Source of the DNA: Candidatus Zixiibacteriota bacterium
Lineage (GTDB): Bacteria > Zixibacteria > MSB-5A5 > WJJR01
Assembly (NCBI GenBank): GCA_036397555.1
Contig: DASWIS010000008.1
Location: 608,206-670,000, forward strand
Length of the DNA: 61,795 nucleotides
Direction: 5' to 3'
Numbering within the stretch: position 1 is the first letter of the stretch; each line of letters starts with the position of its first letter. The position numbers and the translations under genes were made by a program. This document shows positions 44,801 to 53,523 of this stretch, in pieces. The notes under the pieces were generated by a model. That model saw only the letters and a program-made list of their open reading frames with translations. It made no database searches and was not told the DNA's origin.

Positions 44801-47489
44801 CACGGCGTTTGGAACGATATACGTCGCCGCGCCGATCACCGGCGATTATACCATGAGCGCACCCGACGGATGCGCCCCGCATGCCGTCACGTTCGGTTTC
44901 ACCGCCGGCGCCGAGGTCGACTCGATCCATTGGTCGTTCGGCGACGGCGGGTCATCGACGCAACCCGCGCCGACGCACATCTACAACACTCCCGGAGTGT
45001 ACGGCGTCCGCCTCACGCTCGTCAACGCCTGCGACACGATCACCATCACGAAAGCCGACTCGATTCGCGTCGGCATGCGACCCGATGTCGCCATCGTGTC
45101 CTCCTACGATACGGCGGTGCCCCCTGTCTGCAATCCGCACACGGTGGACTTCGATTACATCAGCGATCGCCCGATCGTGGCGTGGTCGTGGGACTTCGGT
45201 GACAACACGACGTCGTCGGACTCGACGCCATCGCACACCTATGCCGAGGGCGACACGTTCAGTGTGCGCCTGATTGTGCAGGGCGAATGCGGAGCCGACA
45301 CGGCCATCCGGCAAAACTACATCAAGTTGGTCCCTCGCCCGACGGCCCTTCCCCGGACCGATACGCTCTTTGGCTGCGCCGGTGTCGACACGATCGCTTT
45401 GATCGGAAACATCACCGGGGCCGTGTCGACGAGCCGCTGGCTGTTCGGGGACGGGGATAGTGCCAACGGAAGCAATGCCTCACATCTCTATGCCGAAGTT
45501 GGACGGTACCTGCCAAAGCTGATTATCACCCATGTCTGCGGGACGGACACAGTCCCGATCCCGGACTCTCTCACCATCGGCTCGATACCGCAGGCGGTAT
45601 TCGATCTGAGCGCCGACAGTCTCTACGAGCCGGAGCTGGTCCAATTCACCGATCAATCGGGAAACAATCCGACCCAATGGTCGTGGCAATTTGGTGATGG
45701 AGCGGTTTCCGCTCTGCCGAGCCCGGCCCATGCCTACGCGCCGGGAGTTTACGCGGCGGGAATGTGGGTGTCAAATCCATGCGGCGCCGATACGTCATCG
45801 GAGCGGACGATTCGCGTCGGCGGTTTTCGCGCCGCCATCCTCGATTCTCTGGGCGCATCCGACGACACAGTGCGCTACTCATTCGAGACAGACACATTGA
45901 TTCTGCCGTACGACCATCCGCTCTATTTCTCCGCCGGATTGACCCCCGTGCCGTCGCGCGGCAGCGTGTCGTTTCAGTTTTCTTCGCAGGGGGACGTGCC
46001 GCCGACAGCCGATGGCATCCTGACCGTGGCGCCGACATCCGACGTGCCGTCGGGAACGTACGAGATCACGCTGTGGGCGGTCGACTCGCTCCGAAACATC
46101 ATCAAAGCCGCGGTCCGGCCGTGGAACCGCGTGGCCAGGTCACTCATCGAGATTGCGCCGGTGCCGCTGGACTTCGGGCGCCTGCTGGTCAACAGTTCCA
46201 TCATGCGCACGCTGACCGTCGTCAACGAAGCGGCCGTCGGTTCCGAGATTCTCGTGCGATTGGAAAAGCCGACATTGGTCGGATCGATGTACACGATGAA
46301 TGCCGATTCGGTTACGCTGGCACCCCAGGCATTCGTCAATTGGATCGTGTCATTCCGTCCCACCACGACCGGCAATCTCCCCGGCTCCGTGCGCATCCGC
46401 TCCAATGATCCGGCCGCCCCGGATACGACGATTATGCTGACCGGCCGTGGCGTATCGGAGCTGATTCCACCGCTGGTGACGGCGACGATCCCCGGGGCGG
46501 ATCAGGAACATTTGGTCAACGGCACACTCCGGGTGGAATTCGATGAGAACATGGTCTTCGGAGGTTTGGACACCGCCGTGCTTGTCAGCAGCCGCAAGGC
46601 CGGCCAGATCTCCGGCACCACGATCACAACCGCACGCACCCTCACCTTCGTGCCGGGCGCCTGGTTTCCCCCGGATGACACGGTAACTCTGACGGTCAGA
46701 GCCGTGATCACCGACAACAACGGAAACCGTCTCGATGGTGACGGCGATCGGATCGAAGAGGGCTCACCCGCCGACGATTTCGTGCTGCGTTTCTTCACGG
46801 GCCCGGCAGTGTATCCCGGCGACGCCAACCATGACGGTCGAGTCGATGAAGCCGATGTTCTGCCGCTGGGACGCTATTGGCGGCTCCTGGGTCCGTCGCG
46901 CCCGGCGGCGTCCAACGCGTTCTTTCTTCAGCCCGCCTTCTCGTGGAACCCGCGCGCGGCGACTCACGCGGATGCCAATGGAGACGGCGAAGTCGACTCG
47001 CTGGACATCTGCCCGATTGCCGAGCATTTCGACTCCGATACCGGCTTGGCCAAGACTCTGATGGCCGAGTGGATTTCCGAGGCGTCGACCTTTCCCGAGG
47101 GGATAGTGGACGCGCTCCTGGCCGCGCTGGAGTACTGCCCCGGAGAAGGTCCCGGTCATGCGGCGCTGGGCGGGATGCTGCGGGAGATTCGGACCAGACA
47201 CCTCGTGCCGGAGGACTACACACTGGCCCAGAACTACCCCAACCCGTTTAATCCATCGACGGTCATCTCGTTTTCGCTCCCTGTGCGTTCGATGGTCACG
47301 TTGTCGATCTATGACGTACTTGGTCGCCGCATCATGACACTGCTGGACGAGGAGCAGCCACCCGGAACACACTGGGTCGGCTGGGACGGGACCGATGAAC
47401 GAGGGGTTTCGATGGCAACCGGGATTTACTTCTACCGTATCGCGACAGGGCGCTTTTCGTCGACACGCAAGATGTTGTTGCTTAAATAG
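41883..47489 (+). CDS. Giant secreted multidomain protein: PKD repeats, beta-helix, dockerin, C-terminal sorting domain
   Basis: The product has 1868 residues and starts with GTG. The domain order is as follows. Signal peptide. Two tandem units of about 230 residues, each a beta-sandwich (pattern VPLEIR / VPLRID) followed by a cadherin/Ig-like module with DADG or DADD. A right-handed beta-helix at about residues 580-905 starting FWVDSATGDDFDNDGSEEFPLKTISKA. Five PKD domains at about 906-1316, each with a W-x-F-G-D-G core (one is FGDN). An OmpL/ASPM-type (choice-of-anchor D) module at about 1420-1525 (LDFGRLLVNSS). A bacterial Ig-like domain with VEFDENM. A type I dockerin at about 1645-1716 (YPGDANHDGRVDEADV, DANGDGEVDSLDI). 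Finally an LAQNYPNPFNPSTVISF sorting domain from about 1780. It is a surface adhesin or scaffold. Confidence 0.9.
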   Translation: MVRNLCVTRRAIITIAVLAPTVLLSARSSTAQDSLKIGTVVLTPGAPGQEIPIYLQNTASLSSVRVPLEIRAFSTYPTSLALGYGDRLPLPGPLDATLIWDHFGDTPMGCYPSMVLASGAAPVSLTGLRWGFMLWREDLNPTNMLGPGTDSDGSMKLIVDIPPGIGTFTIDTACIAPSTSIQFIDDLGMNRDVSFVKGNVTVDNRPVIVPIPPQFVNEGDLLEITVSATDADGTFPVLSVLAPDIPPNASFIDLGSGNGTFSFAPDYSQAGVYNVRFFASDGLLPDTEVVMITVVDAAPPGSADSIIVGSKRVAAGQTDSVFVRLVNRTLTVQRMTVPLRIDAGTTGSFITELAIQYRERLGVAGVMDESVATARYASVEPGVSCYGEIGFGGAFASNDTSMHPVVSSPEGVLYKRDAGLAAGPLAPEADVGGSMMLRFAANDSAGTFTIDRTCIGVGPTDTVGLFDGTAEYGVSFVPGVITINSPPVAHDTCVSVIVDETQQMELPATDADDDPLSYAITGGPIVGDTNFFSAADGSFEYIAPLLPGTDTIYFVVDDGYNSSDTGYVCFEILSALPDTFWVDSATGDDFDNDGSEEFPLKTISKAMGLPIPNLVVIVGPGTYPERVLYPQNQKVRLVSEEGPFATRIVGDGSGDGSAVVLNAGNVDDVQELIGFTVAANVVTDSDCDGCAGGITVREPTRGNVINCVITRNAGLNAAGGIEYQGGAPGVIAGNWIVDNEADNVAGAVALYATANVTFLNNTVAYNSTTGKDHAGLFVSGVTLIDTSSILFFQNNIIAFNAPGYGLYALAESEPFPEILRNCVYFGNGSGNAVPPNFTSLSDWKFTDPLFLGAAAGDYHLTCPSPARNAGYPFIPPGGGFDLDGQSRPNEGAIDIGGDEFYDDHKVARFSPSDTSGCVPLAVTFVNSSECLDEQFAWTFGDGGNSTLKNPTHSFVNPGDYTVRLIASGDLDADTAFGTIYVAAPITGDYTMSAPDGCAPHAVTFGFTAGAEVDSIHWSFGDGGSSTQPAPTHIYNTPGVYGVRLTLVNACDTITITKADSIRVGMRPDVAIVSSYDTAVPPVCNPHTVDFDYISDRPIVAWSWDFGDNTTSSDSTPSHTYAEGDTFSVRLIVQGECGADTAIRQNYIKLVPRPTALPRTDTLFGCAGVDTIALIGNITGAVSTSRWLFGDGDSANGSNASHLYAEVGRYLPKLIITHVCGTDTVPIPDSLTIGSIPQAVFDLSADSLYEPELVQFTDQSGNNPTQWSWQFGDGAVSALPSPAHAYAPGVYAAGMWVSNPCGADTSSERTIRVGGFRAAILDSLGASDDTVRYSFETDTLILPYDHPLYFSAGLTPVPSRGSVSFQFSSQGDVPPTADGILTVAPTSDVPSGTYEITLWAVDSLRNIIKAAVRPWNRVARSLIEIAPVPLDFGRLLVNSSIMRTLTVVNEAAVGSEILVRLEKPTLVGSMYTMNADSVTLAPQAFVNWIVSFRPTTTGNLPGSVRIRSNDPAAPDTTIMLTGRGVSELIPPLVTATIPGADQEHLVNGTLRVEFDENMVFGGLDTAVLVSSRKAGQISGTTITTARTLTFVPGAWFPPDDTVTLTVRAVITDNNGNRLDGDGDRIEEGSPADDFVLRFFTGPAVYPGDANHDGRVDEADVLPLGRYWRLLGPSRPAASNAFFLQPAFSWNPRAATHADANGDGEVDSLDICPIAEHFDSDTGLAKTLMAEWISEASTFPEGIVDALLAALEYCPGEGPGHAALGGMLREIRTRHLVPEDYTLAQNYPNPFNPSTVISFSLPVRSMVTLSIYDVLGRRIMTLLDEEQPPGTHWVGWDGTDERGVSMATGIYFYRIATGRFSSTRKMLLLK

Positions 47490-47564
47490 CCCGACCCTGG
47501 GCCGAATCGGGGTGGCGGCAATCATCGCGCGGACCTATATTGTCCGCTTGCAAAGGAGTAGACC

Positions 47565-47732
47565 ATGGCCAAAGCACGGACTTTCGCGGATAAGTTCAAG
47601 AAGGTCGGCAAAGACGAGAGCCGCCAGGTCGTCAAAATCGTGACCCCCGAAAAACTCGAGTCGGGCGGCTGGAAGTTCCGAACGCGCGTGGTGGTCGTCA
47701 CCGACGAGAACAAGAAGGAAATCTTCGGTTAA
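47565..47732 (+). CDS. 55-residue protein of unknown function
   Basis: This small gene has a strong ribosome site (AAAGGAG, seven bases before ATG). The product starts MAKARTFADKFKKVGKD, continues with two strands (QVVKIVTPEKLESGGWKFRTRVVVVTD) and ends NKKEIFG. It has many Lys and no signal peptide, so it is cytoplasmic. The fold looks like a short helix plus a beta-hairpin. I do not recognise the family. It stands alone between the giant gene and the radical-SAM-like gene. Confidence 0.7.
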   Translation: MAKARTFADKFKKVGKDESRQVVKIVTPEKLESGGWKFRTRVVVVTDENKKEIFG

Positions 47733-47782
47733 GCACCAATCCTCTCGTGGGCGCAGACGTTTTGTCTTCACGGTCCGCCACG

Positions 47783-50134
47783 ATGCCGTCGTCCGCCGCC
47801 GACTCCCAAAGTGGGCGAACGGGGGAATCGCCGTTTCGATTCGCCGGCCCCGCCTCGCCTGCTGACGACGCCTTTTTCTATCACATCCTCAAACCCGGCC
47901 GTTACCTCGGCCGTGAATTCGGCATCGCGCCGCGGTCGCACGGACGGTCGGTTGCGTTGGTGTATCCCGGTTCGTACGAGGCGATGTTCGCCGACGCGGG
48001 TTGGCGCCGGGTCAGTGTCCAATTGGCGTCAACAGAGGGCATCGACTGCATGCGCGCATTCGACTATGGTCCCGATCTGTGGATCAAGATTGCCGAGACC
48101 CAGTGCGCGCCCTTCGCTATCGATGGGCGCCGCGATCTCCTCACCGTCGACGAAATCGTCTTTTGGGCCGCCGACGTATTGGCGGCAGCACGCATCCCAT
48201 CGGTCATGCGCAAAATCGGGCGGCCACGGCACGCGCGGCTGGGTGTCATCACGTCGGGAAGCTGGGCGCCCCGATTCCTGATCGGGCATGCCGATTGGGT
48301 CGCGTCCAGTCAGGGTGGTTGGCTCTCGACATCGATCATCGAACTGTTGCGGGGTGCATCGAACGTTCCCTCGGATGTTTGCGACGCCCGTGACGCTGCG
48401 CTATGGGACAAGTATTGGGATGGTCGGCGTCCCTTTCCCGAACCGAGTACGACGCCACAGCGGTACACCGCGCCCGTCCTGTCCAAAGTCGACATCGGGG
48501 AGGATTGCGTCGACGTGGACCTGGAGCGCGTCAACACGCATGGCCAATTGGAATGCCGCTCTCAGACCGCACTCGTGTCGGATGCGCACAGCGGATTGCG
48601 CGCCAGTGGTGTTGACGGTCTGCGGTTTTGCACTGTCGGCGACGGTGATGCGGCAACGCTCGCCGCGGCACTGACCGACCTCGGACGGGTATTCAACACA
48701 CGCACGGTTCGTGCCCAGTGGCCCGCCGTATGCGTCGATGACTTCAACACGTACTGGTCGGGCATCAAGCCGCACTTGATAAAGCCCTCATTCCCGCTGC
48801 TGCTGGCGCACGATTCTGATATTGCCGGTTTGCAGAACGCCGGTCATCGGGCGCTGAACGCCGGATGGCAGTCGCTCGCGCTGGTCATGCGGTTTGCTTC
48901 CTTCGCCGAGGCGATTGCGCTCATCGAACCCGCTCGGGCGATAATCGAATCGTGGGCCCAATCAGCGAATGGTTTTGCCGACCGCCGCTCGTTGCGCCTG
49001 CACTTCGATCCGGCGGAAATCAGCGAGTGGACCGACGCACCGAATGTTCCCGGAGAGGACGATTGGCGCGGGATCGTCGCCGAATTCCGGCATTTCTGTG
49101 AGGCGATGTCGCGCCCGGCGTCTTGCAAACGTTTCGGCCTGGATCAGATCATCGTGCGCAACCTCCTGGCTGTGTCGGGACCGAAAATCTGGGAACCATT
49201 AGCGCTGCTCGACCTGCCCGACCGGGAAGAGCCCGAAATCCCGCCATTCGACTGGCTCTCGTGGTATCGCAGCCAGTCGGGGATGTCGACCGTGCCGGAG
49301 TCGCAGTTCTCCCGCATCGCGCCCTGTCCGAAGCCGCTGCCGCATTCTGAGGATCGCGAGGAAACTCATATCGCAGACGTCGGCGAGTCGTCGATCGAGT
49401 CCTTCGGGCGGCGCAAACGGCGCGCGGCGCTCACGCGACGGCTGGCGGCACCATTGCGCATGCGCATGAGAGTCCGATGGTCCAAAGACGGATCGTGGCG
49501 GTTGTATTCGCATCTGGACATGGTGCGCATCATCGAGCAGTCGATCCGTCGCGCCGGCATCCCGGCGGCGTATTCGGAGGGATTTCACCCGCGTCTCAGA
49601 GTGTCGTACGGCCCGCCGTTGCCGTTCGGGATGACCTCCGACGCGGAATACTTCGATATCATTCTGAATGAAGATTGCGATGATTCGCATGCCGCGGCGT
49701 TGCGCGACGTCATGCCCGAGGGCATATCCATGGTCGAACACCGTGCCATGCCGACAAACATGCCGTCACTATCCGAGTCGATCAACGAGCAGGAGTTTTC
49801 GGCGTTGTTACCGCTTGATGCAAATGTCGCCGCACAGTTGGTCGGTGCGTTCCAAGCCGCGCCACGGGTGGAGTGGCGTCGCCCCGACCGTCCCGAGCGC
49901 AAGCCAGTCGACCCCCGACGCTCGTTGCGTAAAATCAGCCTTGAGCCGGTCGCTGAAGGCATCGAGTGGGTGCAGCACGTCACGATCGGGGGTGAGGGTT
50001 CGATCCGTCCCGCCGATTGGGCGGTCTTGTTGTTTGGACTGTCACCCGAACAGCTCGCGCAGACGATCCTGTGCCGCCGAAACCTCATCTGCCGACGCGG
50101 CACACAGGCAAAGTCGCCATTTGAAATCGTCTAA
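47783..50134 (+). CDS. Degenerate radical SAM (TIGR03960-like) protein fused to a DUF2344 domain
   Basis: The product has 783 residues. The N-terminal 280 residues follow the B12-binding-like start of TIGR03960 radical SAM proteins (ILKPGRYLGREFG, VALVYPGSYEAMFADAGWRRV, DEIVFWAADVLAAARIP). The next part aligns with the radical SAM barrel, but the expected CxxxCxxC motif is absent: the only cysteines are scattered singles (for example LECRS, RFCTV). From about residue 555 the DUF2344 domain is clear (RMRVRWSKDGSWRLYSHLDMVRIIEQSIRRAGIPAAYSEGFHPR..). In other bacteria the fused protein sits near Rne/Rng and L21 genes; none are near here. The start could be 47747 (GTG). Confidence 0.82.
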   Translation: MPSSAADSQSGRTGESPFRFAGPASPADDAFFYHILKPGRYLGREFGIAPRSHGRSVALVYPGSYEAMFADAGWRRVSVQLASTEGIDCMRAFDYGPDLWIKIAETQCAPFAIDGRRDLLTVDEIVFWAADVLAAARIPSVMRKIGRPRHARLGVITSGSWAPRFLIGHADWVASSQGGWLSTSIIELLRGASNVPSDVCDARDAALWDKYWDGRRPFPEPSTTPQRYTAPVLSKVDIGEDCVDVDLERVNTHGQLECRSQTALVSDAHSGLRASGVDGLRFCTVGDGDAATLAAALTDLGRVFNTRTVRAQWPAVCVDDFNTYWSGIKPHLIKPSFPLLLAHDSDIAGLQNAGHRALNAGWQSLALVMRFASFAEAIALIEPARAIIESWAQSANGFADRRSLRLHFDPAEISEWTDAPNVPGEDDWRGIVAEFRHFCEAMSRPASCKRFGLDQIIVRNLLAVSGPKIWEPLALLDLPDREEPEIPPFDWLSWYRSQSGMSTVPESQFSRIAPCPKPLPHSEDREETHIADVGESSIESFGRRKRRAALTRRLAAPLRMRMRVRWSKDGSWRLYSHLDMVRIIEQSIRRAGIPAAYSEGFHPRLRVSYGPPLPFGMTSDAEYFDIILNEDCDDSHAAALRDVMPEGISMVEHRAMPTNMPSLSESINEQEFSALLPLDANVAAQLVGAFQAAPRVEWRRPDRPERKPVDPRRSLRKISLEPVAEGIEWVQHVTIGGEGSIRPADWAVLLFGLSPEQLAQTILCRRNLICRRGTQAKSPFEIV

Positions 50135-50176
50135 CCTCACGTTCACAGCAGACGCTGGCTGGCTGCGCCTCATGCG

Positions 50177-51445
50177 ATGATCAGAGCCGATCTCGTCATT
50201 TACGGCGCCCGGCAACTGGTGACGCTCGCGGACGTGACAGTCCCGCCGGGACCGCGTCGCGGACACGATCTGGCGGAGTTGTCGGTTATCGAACAGGGAG
50301 CGCTGGCTGCCAGGGACGGCAAGATTGTATGGATCGGACCCGCCGACGCACTGCCCCGTCAGGTTTCCCAATTGTCGGGCTGTGGTGTCTTCGACGCCAC
50401 CGGGCATGTCGTCACGCCCGGACTCGTCGATCCCCACACTCATCTGGTCTTCGCCCGCGGACGCGCCGTCGAGTTCTCCCAGCGGGCCGCGGGGAAAAGT
50501 TACAGCGAGATTGCCCAGGCGGGGGGAGGGATCGCCCGCTCGGTGGCCGACCTCAGAGCCGGTGCGTTCGACGAGCTGTGTCGCAACGCCGGAAAGATTG
50601 CATCCCGGATGTTGACTTACGGAACGACAACCGCTGAAGCAAAGAGCGGGTACGGCCTGGATCTGGAACATGAACTGAAGATGTTGCGCGCCATCCGAAC
50701 CGTGGACTCGTCCCACGCGATCGATCTCGTGCCGACGGCATTGCCCGCGCACACCATCCCCGTCGAGTACCGGAGCAGACCGTCCGACTATGTCGATCTC
50801 GTCTGCCATGAAATCCTGCCGGCGGTTGCACGTGAGAAGCTGGCTGTGTTCAATGATATTTTTGTCGAATCCGGCGCCTTCAGCATCGCTTGGGCCGAAC
50901 GCATCCAGTCAGCCGCTGCCTCGCTCGGATTCGGACTCCGGTTTCATGTCGATCAACTCAGCCCGATGAAGGGTACCGAACTGGCGGTGCGGCTGGGGGC
51001 TATCTCTGCCGACCACCTCGATTTCATCTCCGACGATGGAATCCGGTGCCTCGCCGACAGCACGACGATCGGTGTACTGATCCCCGGGGTCTCTTATTTT
51101 CTGGATTGCACGCAGCGTCCCCCGGCGCGGCGCATGATCGAAGCCGGTGTCGCCGTTGCGCTGGCGACCGACTGCAACCCCGGCAGCAACATGTGCGAAT
51201 CGATGACGCAGACGATGAATCAGGCATGTGTTCTCTACAGAATGTCTCCCGAGGAAGCGCTCACCGCCGCGACCGTCAACGCCGCATGGTCGCTTCAGCG
51301 TGCCGATCGCATCGGCTCGCTGTCGGTCGGGAAACAATGCGATTGTGTGATATGGGATACCGACGATTACCGGGATTTATCCTATCATTACGGCGTGAAT
51401 CTCGCGGTTCATGTCATCAAGAACGGGATGCGCGCGGCCCCATGA
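50177..51445 (+). CDS. hutI: Imidazolonepropionase
   Basis: HutI opens imidazolone-5-propionate to N-formimino-L-glutamate in histidine degradation. The product has 422 residues of the amidohydrolase fold. Metal ligands His87 and His89 are in DPHTHLVFARG; the substrate loop GKSYSEIAQAGGGI, the motif YGTTTAEAKSGYGLD and the late ATDCNPGSN are all present. No other hut genes (hutH, hutU, hutG) are in the window. The stop overlaps the next start by four bases. Confidence 0.95.
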   Translation: MIRADLVIYGARQLVTLADVTVPPGPRRGHDLAELSVIEQGALAARDGKIVWIGPADALPRQVSQLSGCGVFDATGHVVTPGLVDPHTHLVFARGRAVEFSQRAAGKSYSEIAQAGGGIARSVADLRAGAFDELCRNAGKIASRMLTYGTTTAEAKSGYGLDLEHELKMLRAIRTVDSSHAIDLVPTALPAHTIPVEYRSRPSDYVDLVCHEILPAVAREKLAVFNDIFVESGAFSIAWAERIQSAAASLGFGLRFHVDQLSPMKGTELAVRLGAISADHLDFISDDGIRCLADSTTIGVLIPGVSYFLDCTQRPPARRMIEAGVAVALATDCNPGSNMCESMTQTMNQACVLYRMSPEEALTAATVNAAWSLQRADRIGSLSVGKQCDCVIWDTDDYRDLSYHYGVNLAVHVIKNGMRAAP

Positions 51446-51945
51446 GTCGGACAACGGCACTGTGCTCCTGTGTAGCGGCGACCGGCCTGATGGCGCTGGG
51501 TTGTGCGCCGTACTCCTTCACCGGCGGACGGACCGCGCTGGTCAATAGCGTCCATGTCAGCGTCTTCGAAAACGAAACTCCCGAATTCGGAATCGAGGAA
51601 GCGCTCACGAAGGGAATTATCGAGGGATTCTTAGACGACAATCAAATTCGTGTCGTCGAACCCACCGCCGCCGAGGCGATCCTATCCGGACGGGTCGTTC
51701 AGTATGAACGTCGCGCCTATACTTTCGACGAGACGGACCGCGTCACCGAATATATCGTCGAAATCTGGGTCACGGCGAATCTTGCCAAACAAGGGAGCGG
51801 CGGGCCCGAATCGATCTGGAGCATCGAACGCCAGCGCGGGTTCGGCATCTACAACGCCGACAACGAGGACGAACAGGCCGGACAGCAGCGCGCCATCGAC
51901 AAGATCGGCGAGGACCTGCTCAACCGCACGATCAAGAGCTGGTGA
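51442..51945 (+). CDS. LPS-assembly lipoprotein LptE-like
   Basis: The product has 167 residues. A signal peptide ends with lipobox LMALGC. It matches LptE: CAPYSFTGGRTALVNSVHVSVFENETPEFGIEEALTKGII, then AEAILSGRVVQYERRAYTF. LptE plugs the LptD barrel that inserts lipopolysaccharide in the outer membrane. Overlap ATGA with hutI implies coupled translation although the functions are unrelated. The match supports a Gram-negative envelope. Confidence 0.85.
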   Translation: MSRTTALCSCVAATGLMALGCAPYSFTGGRTALVNSVHVSVFENETPEFGIEEALTKGIIEGFLDDNQIRVVEPTAAEAILSGRVVQYERRAYTFDETDRVTEYIVEIWVTANLAKQGSGGPESIWSIERQRGFGIYNADNEDEQAGQQRAIDKIGEDLLNRTIKSW

Positions 51946-52056
51946 CAGCGTCGATTCGGCATTCGAACGGAACTGCCGTCGCGCCACTGTGTTCAAGAGA
52001 GTTGTTGCCCCCCGCGAACGAATGAGTACAATACGTTCGAAGCTGCCGGAGATCTG

Positions 52057-53013
52057 ATGACGAATCCTCGAGTACCGTGTAAGCAGTTGCTGCTGGCGCT
52101 ATCGCTGACCGCAGCAGCAGCCGGCGTTTCAGCGCGCTCATGGGCTGCCGAACCCGGAAAGGCCGGTTATCTCTTCCTGACAGTCGGTCCGGATGCCCGC
52201 GCCGAAGGAATGGGAGGCGCCCAGACCGCAGTTGCCGATGGTCTCTCTGCGATCAGCTACAACCCGGCATCTCTGGCCGATGCCCGGCCGCGCGACTGGA
52301 CTTTGTCCTACACCAACTGGGTCACAGACATCCAGAGTGGGTTCATGGCCGCCGCAATACCGATTGGATCGGGCCTGATGATGGCGGCCGGCATTCAATA
52401 CTTTGATTACGGCGATTTTGACGGTTTCGACGGAGATGGCGTGGCGTCCGGACAGTTCGGCGCATCCGACTTCTCTGGGGCGCTGACTGTGGCCGGTCGG
52501 GTCGGCGCGCCGGCTGCCTGGGGCGTAACGGGCCGGTTCATCAGCGAATCGATCGACAGCGAATCGTCAACGGGTTTTGCGCTCGATGCCGGGGCGCGAT
52601 ATGAGTTGGGCGACGGACGCACACGCGTTGGCGCATCGATTCGCCACTTGGGATCGCAAACAAAGGCGCTCGGCGGCGGGAAGAAGGATGACCTGCCGGT
52701 GACTGGTACATTCGGAATTGCCCATCGGCTGCGAGGCGCGCCGCTCCTCGCCGCGCTGGATATTGTCAAACCCAGCGACGATGACTTCGGATTTCTGGGT
52801 GGACTGGAATTTGCCGGTCTGAAACCGTTGACTCTTCGTGCAGGATACAATTCTCTGACCGGACAAATCGAGACCGGTTCGGGCCGCGACGATCTGGCAG
52901 GGTTCAGCATCGGCATCGGTATCCTGCTGCGCGGCATGATGCTCGACTATGCCTATGGTTCGCTCTCTGTGCTGGGCGACTCACACCGGTTCGGGCTGCG
53001 CTCGGCGATCTAA
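52057..53013 (+). CDS. PorV/PorQ family outer-membrane protein
   Basis: The product has 318 residues. A signal peptide is followed by KAGYLFLTVGPDARAEGMGGAQTAVADGLSAISYNPASLADA, the entry motif of the PorV/PorQ (FadL-like barrel) family. The remainder is a run of antiparallel strands ending with the aromatic-rich HRFGLRSAI. PorV proteins shuttle type IX cargo from the translocon to the attachment complex, which would fit the two sorting-domain proteins in this window. The ribosome site is GGAG, seven bases before the ATG. Confidence 0.88.
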   Translation: MTNPRVPCKQLLLALSLTAAAAGVSARSWAAEPGKAGYLFLTVGPDARAEGMGGAQTAVADGLSAISYNPASLADARPRDWTLSYTNWVTDIQSGFMAAAIPIGSGLMMAAGIQYFDYGDFDGFDGDGVASGQFGASDFSGALTVAGRVGAPAAWGVTGRFISESIDSESSTGFALDAGARYELGDGRTRVGASIRHLGSQTKALGGGKKDDLPVTGTFGIAHRLRGAPLLAALDIVKPSDDDFGFLGGLEFAGLKPLTLRAGYNSLTGQIETGSGRDDLAGFSIGIGILLRGMMLDYAYGSLSVLGDSHRFGLRSAI

Positions 53014-53055
53014 GACCATTCGAGACCCGGCTATCGCGTTTCAGCGGGAGTTACG

Positions 53056-53523
53056 ATGAACGACGATCGCTTCATGGAGCGAATCGTTGCGCGTGCAGCC
53101 GTGCTCGCTGCCCTCTGGGTCGTAGCCGGCTGTCCAGGTACGAGTCGTCCCGATGCGAAGAGCACCGTCCACGCATTCTTTGCCGCCCTTCATTCCGATG
53201 ACACCACCGCTGTGCAGGCGTGCCTGGATTTGTCTGCCGCGGCCCGGAGTGTCCGTGACGAGTATCCCGACCTGTTCGGTCCCTCTGACAGTCTCAACCC
53301 GGACCCTGGGGCGACCTTGCTGATTGCGTTGTCCGGTGACGGCATCGTGCGCCGGCGCTGGATGGAGGATCAAATTGTCCTCGGGAAGGAAACGGTTCGG
53401 GGAGACACCGCCCTGGTGGAAGTGTCGTTTATTGATCGGGTGACACGCGTGCAATACTATAACAAGATGCGATTGGAATACCGCACGGACCGCTGGGTCA
53501 TCACCCACTTCCGCACCCCATGA
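53056..53523 (+). CDS. Small lipoprotein with SnoaL/NTF2-like (DUF4878-type) domain
   Basis: The product has 155 residues. The lipobox VAGC ends the signal sequence. The following domain reads DAKSTVHAFFAALHSDDTTAVQACLDLSAAARS and ends KMRLEYRTDRWVITHFRTP, the NTF2-like cone fold of DUF4878 lipoproteins. Function is unknown. It overlaps the next gene by four bases. Confidence 0.75.
   Translation: MNDDRFMERIVARAAVLAALWVVAGCPGTSRPDAKSTVHAFFAALHSDDTTAVQACLDLSAAARSVRDEYPDLFGPSDSLNPDPGATLLIALSGDGIVRRRWMEDQIVLGKETVRGDTALVEVSFIDRVTRVQYYNKMRLEYRTDRWVITHFRTP

Noticed and set aside
42990-44930. 646-codon open frame antisense to the giant protein gene
   Set aside because: The plus strand encodes clear beta-helix and PKD domains here; the antisense frame has a low-complexity Arg/Asp/Val composition, no start signal and no recognisable domain. 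High GC makes long shadow frames common.
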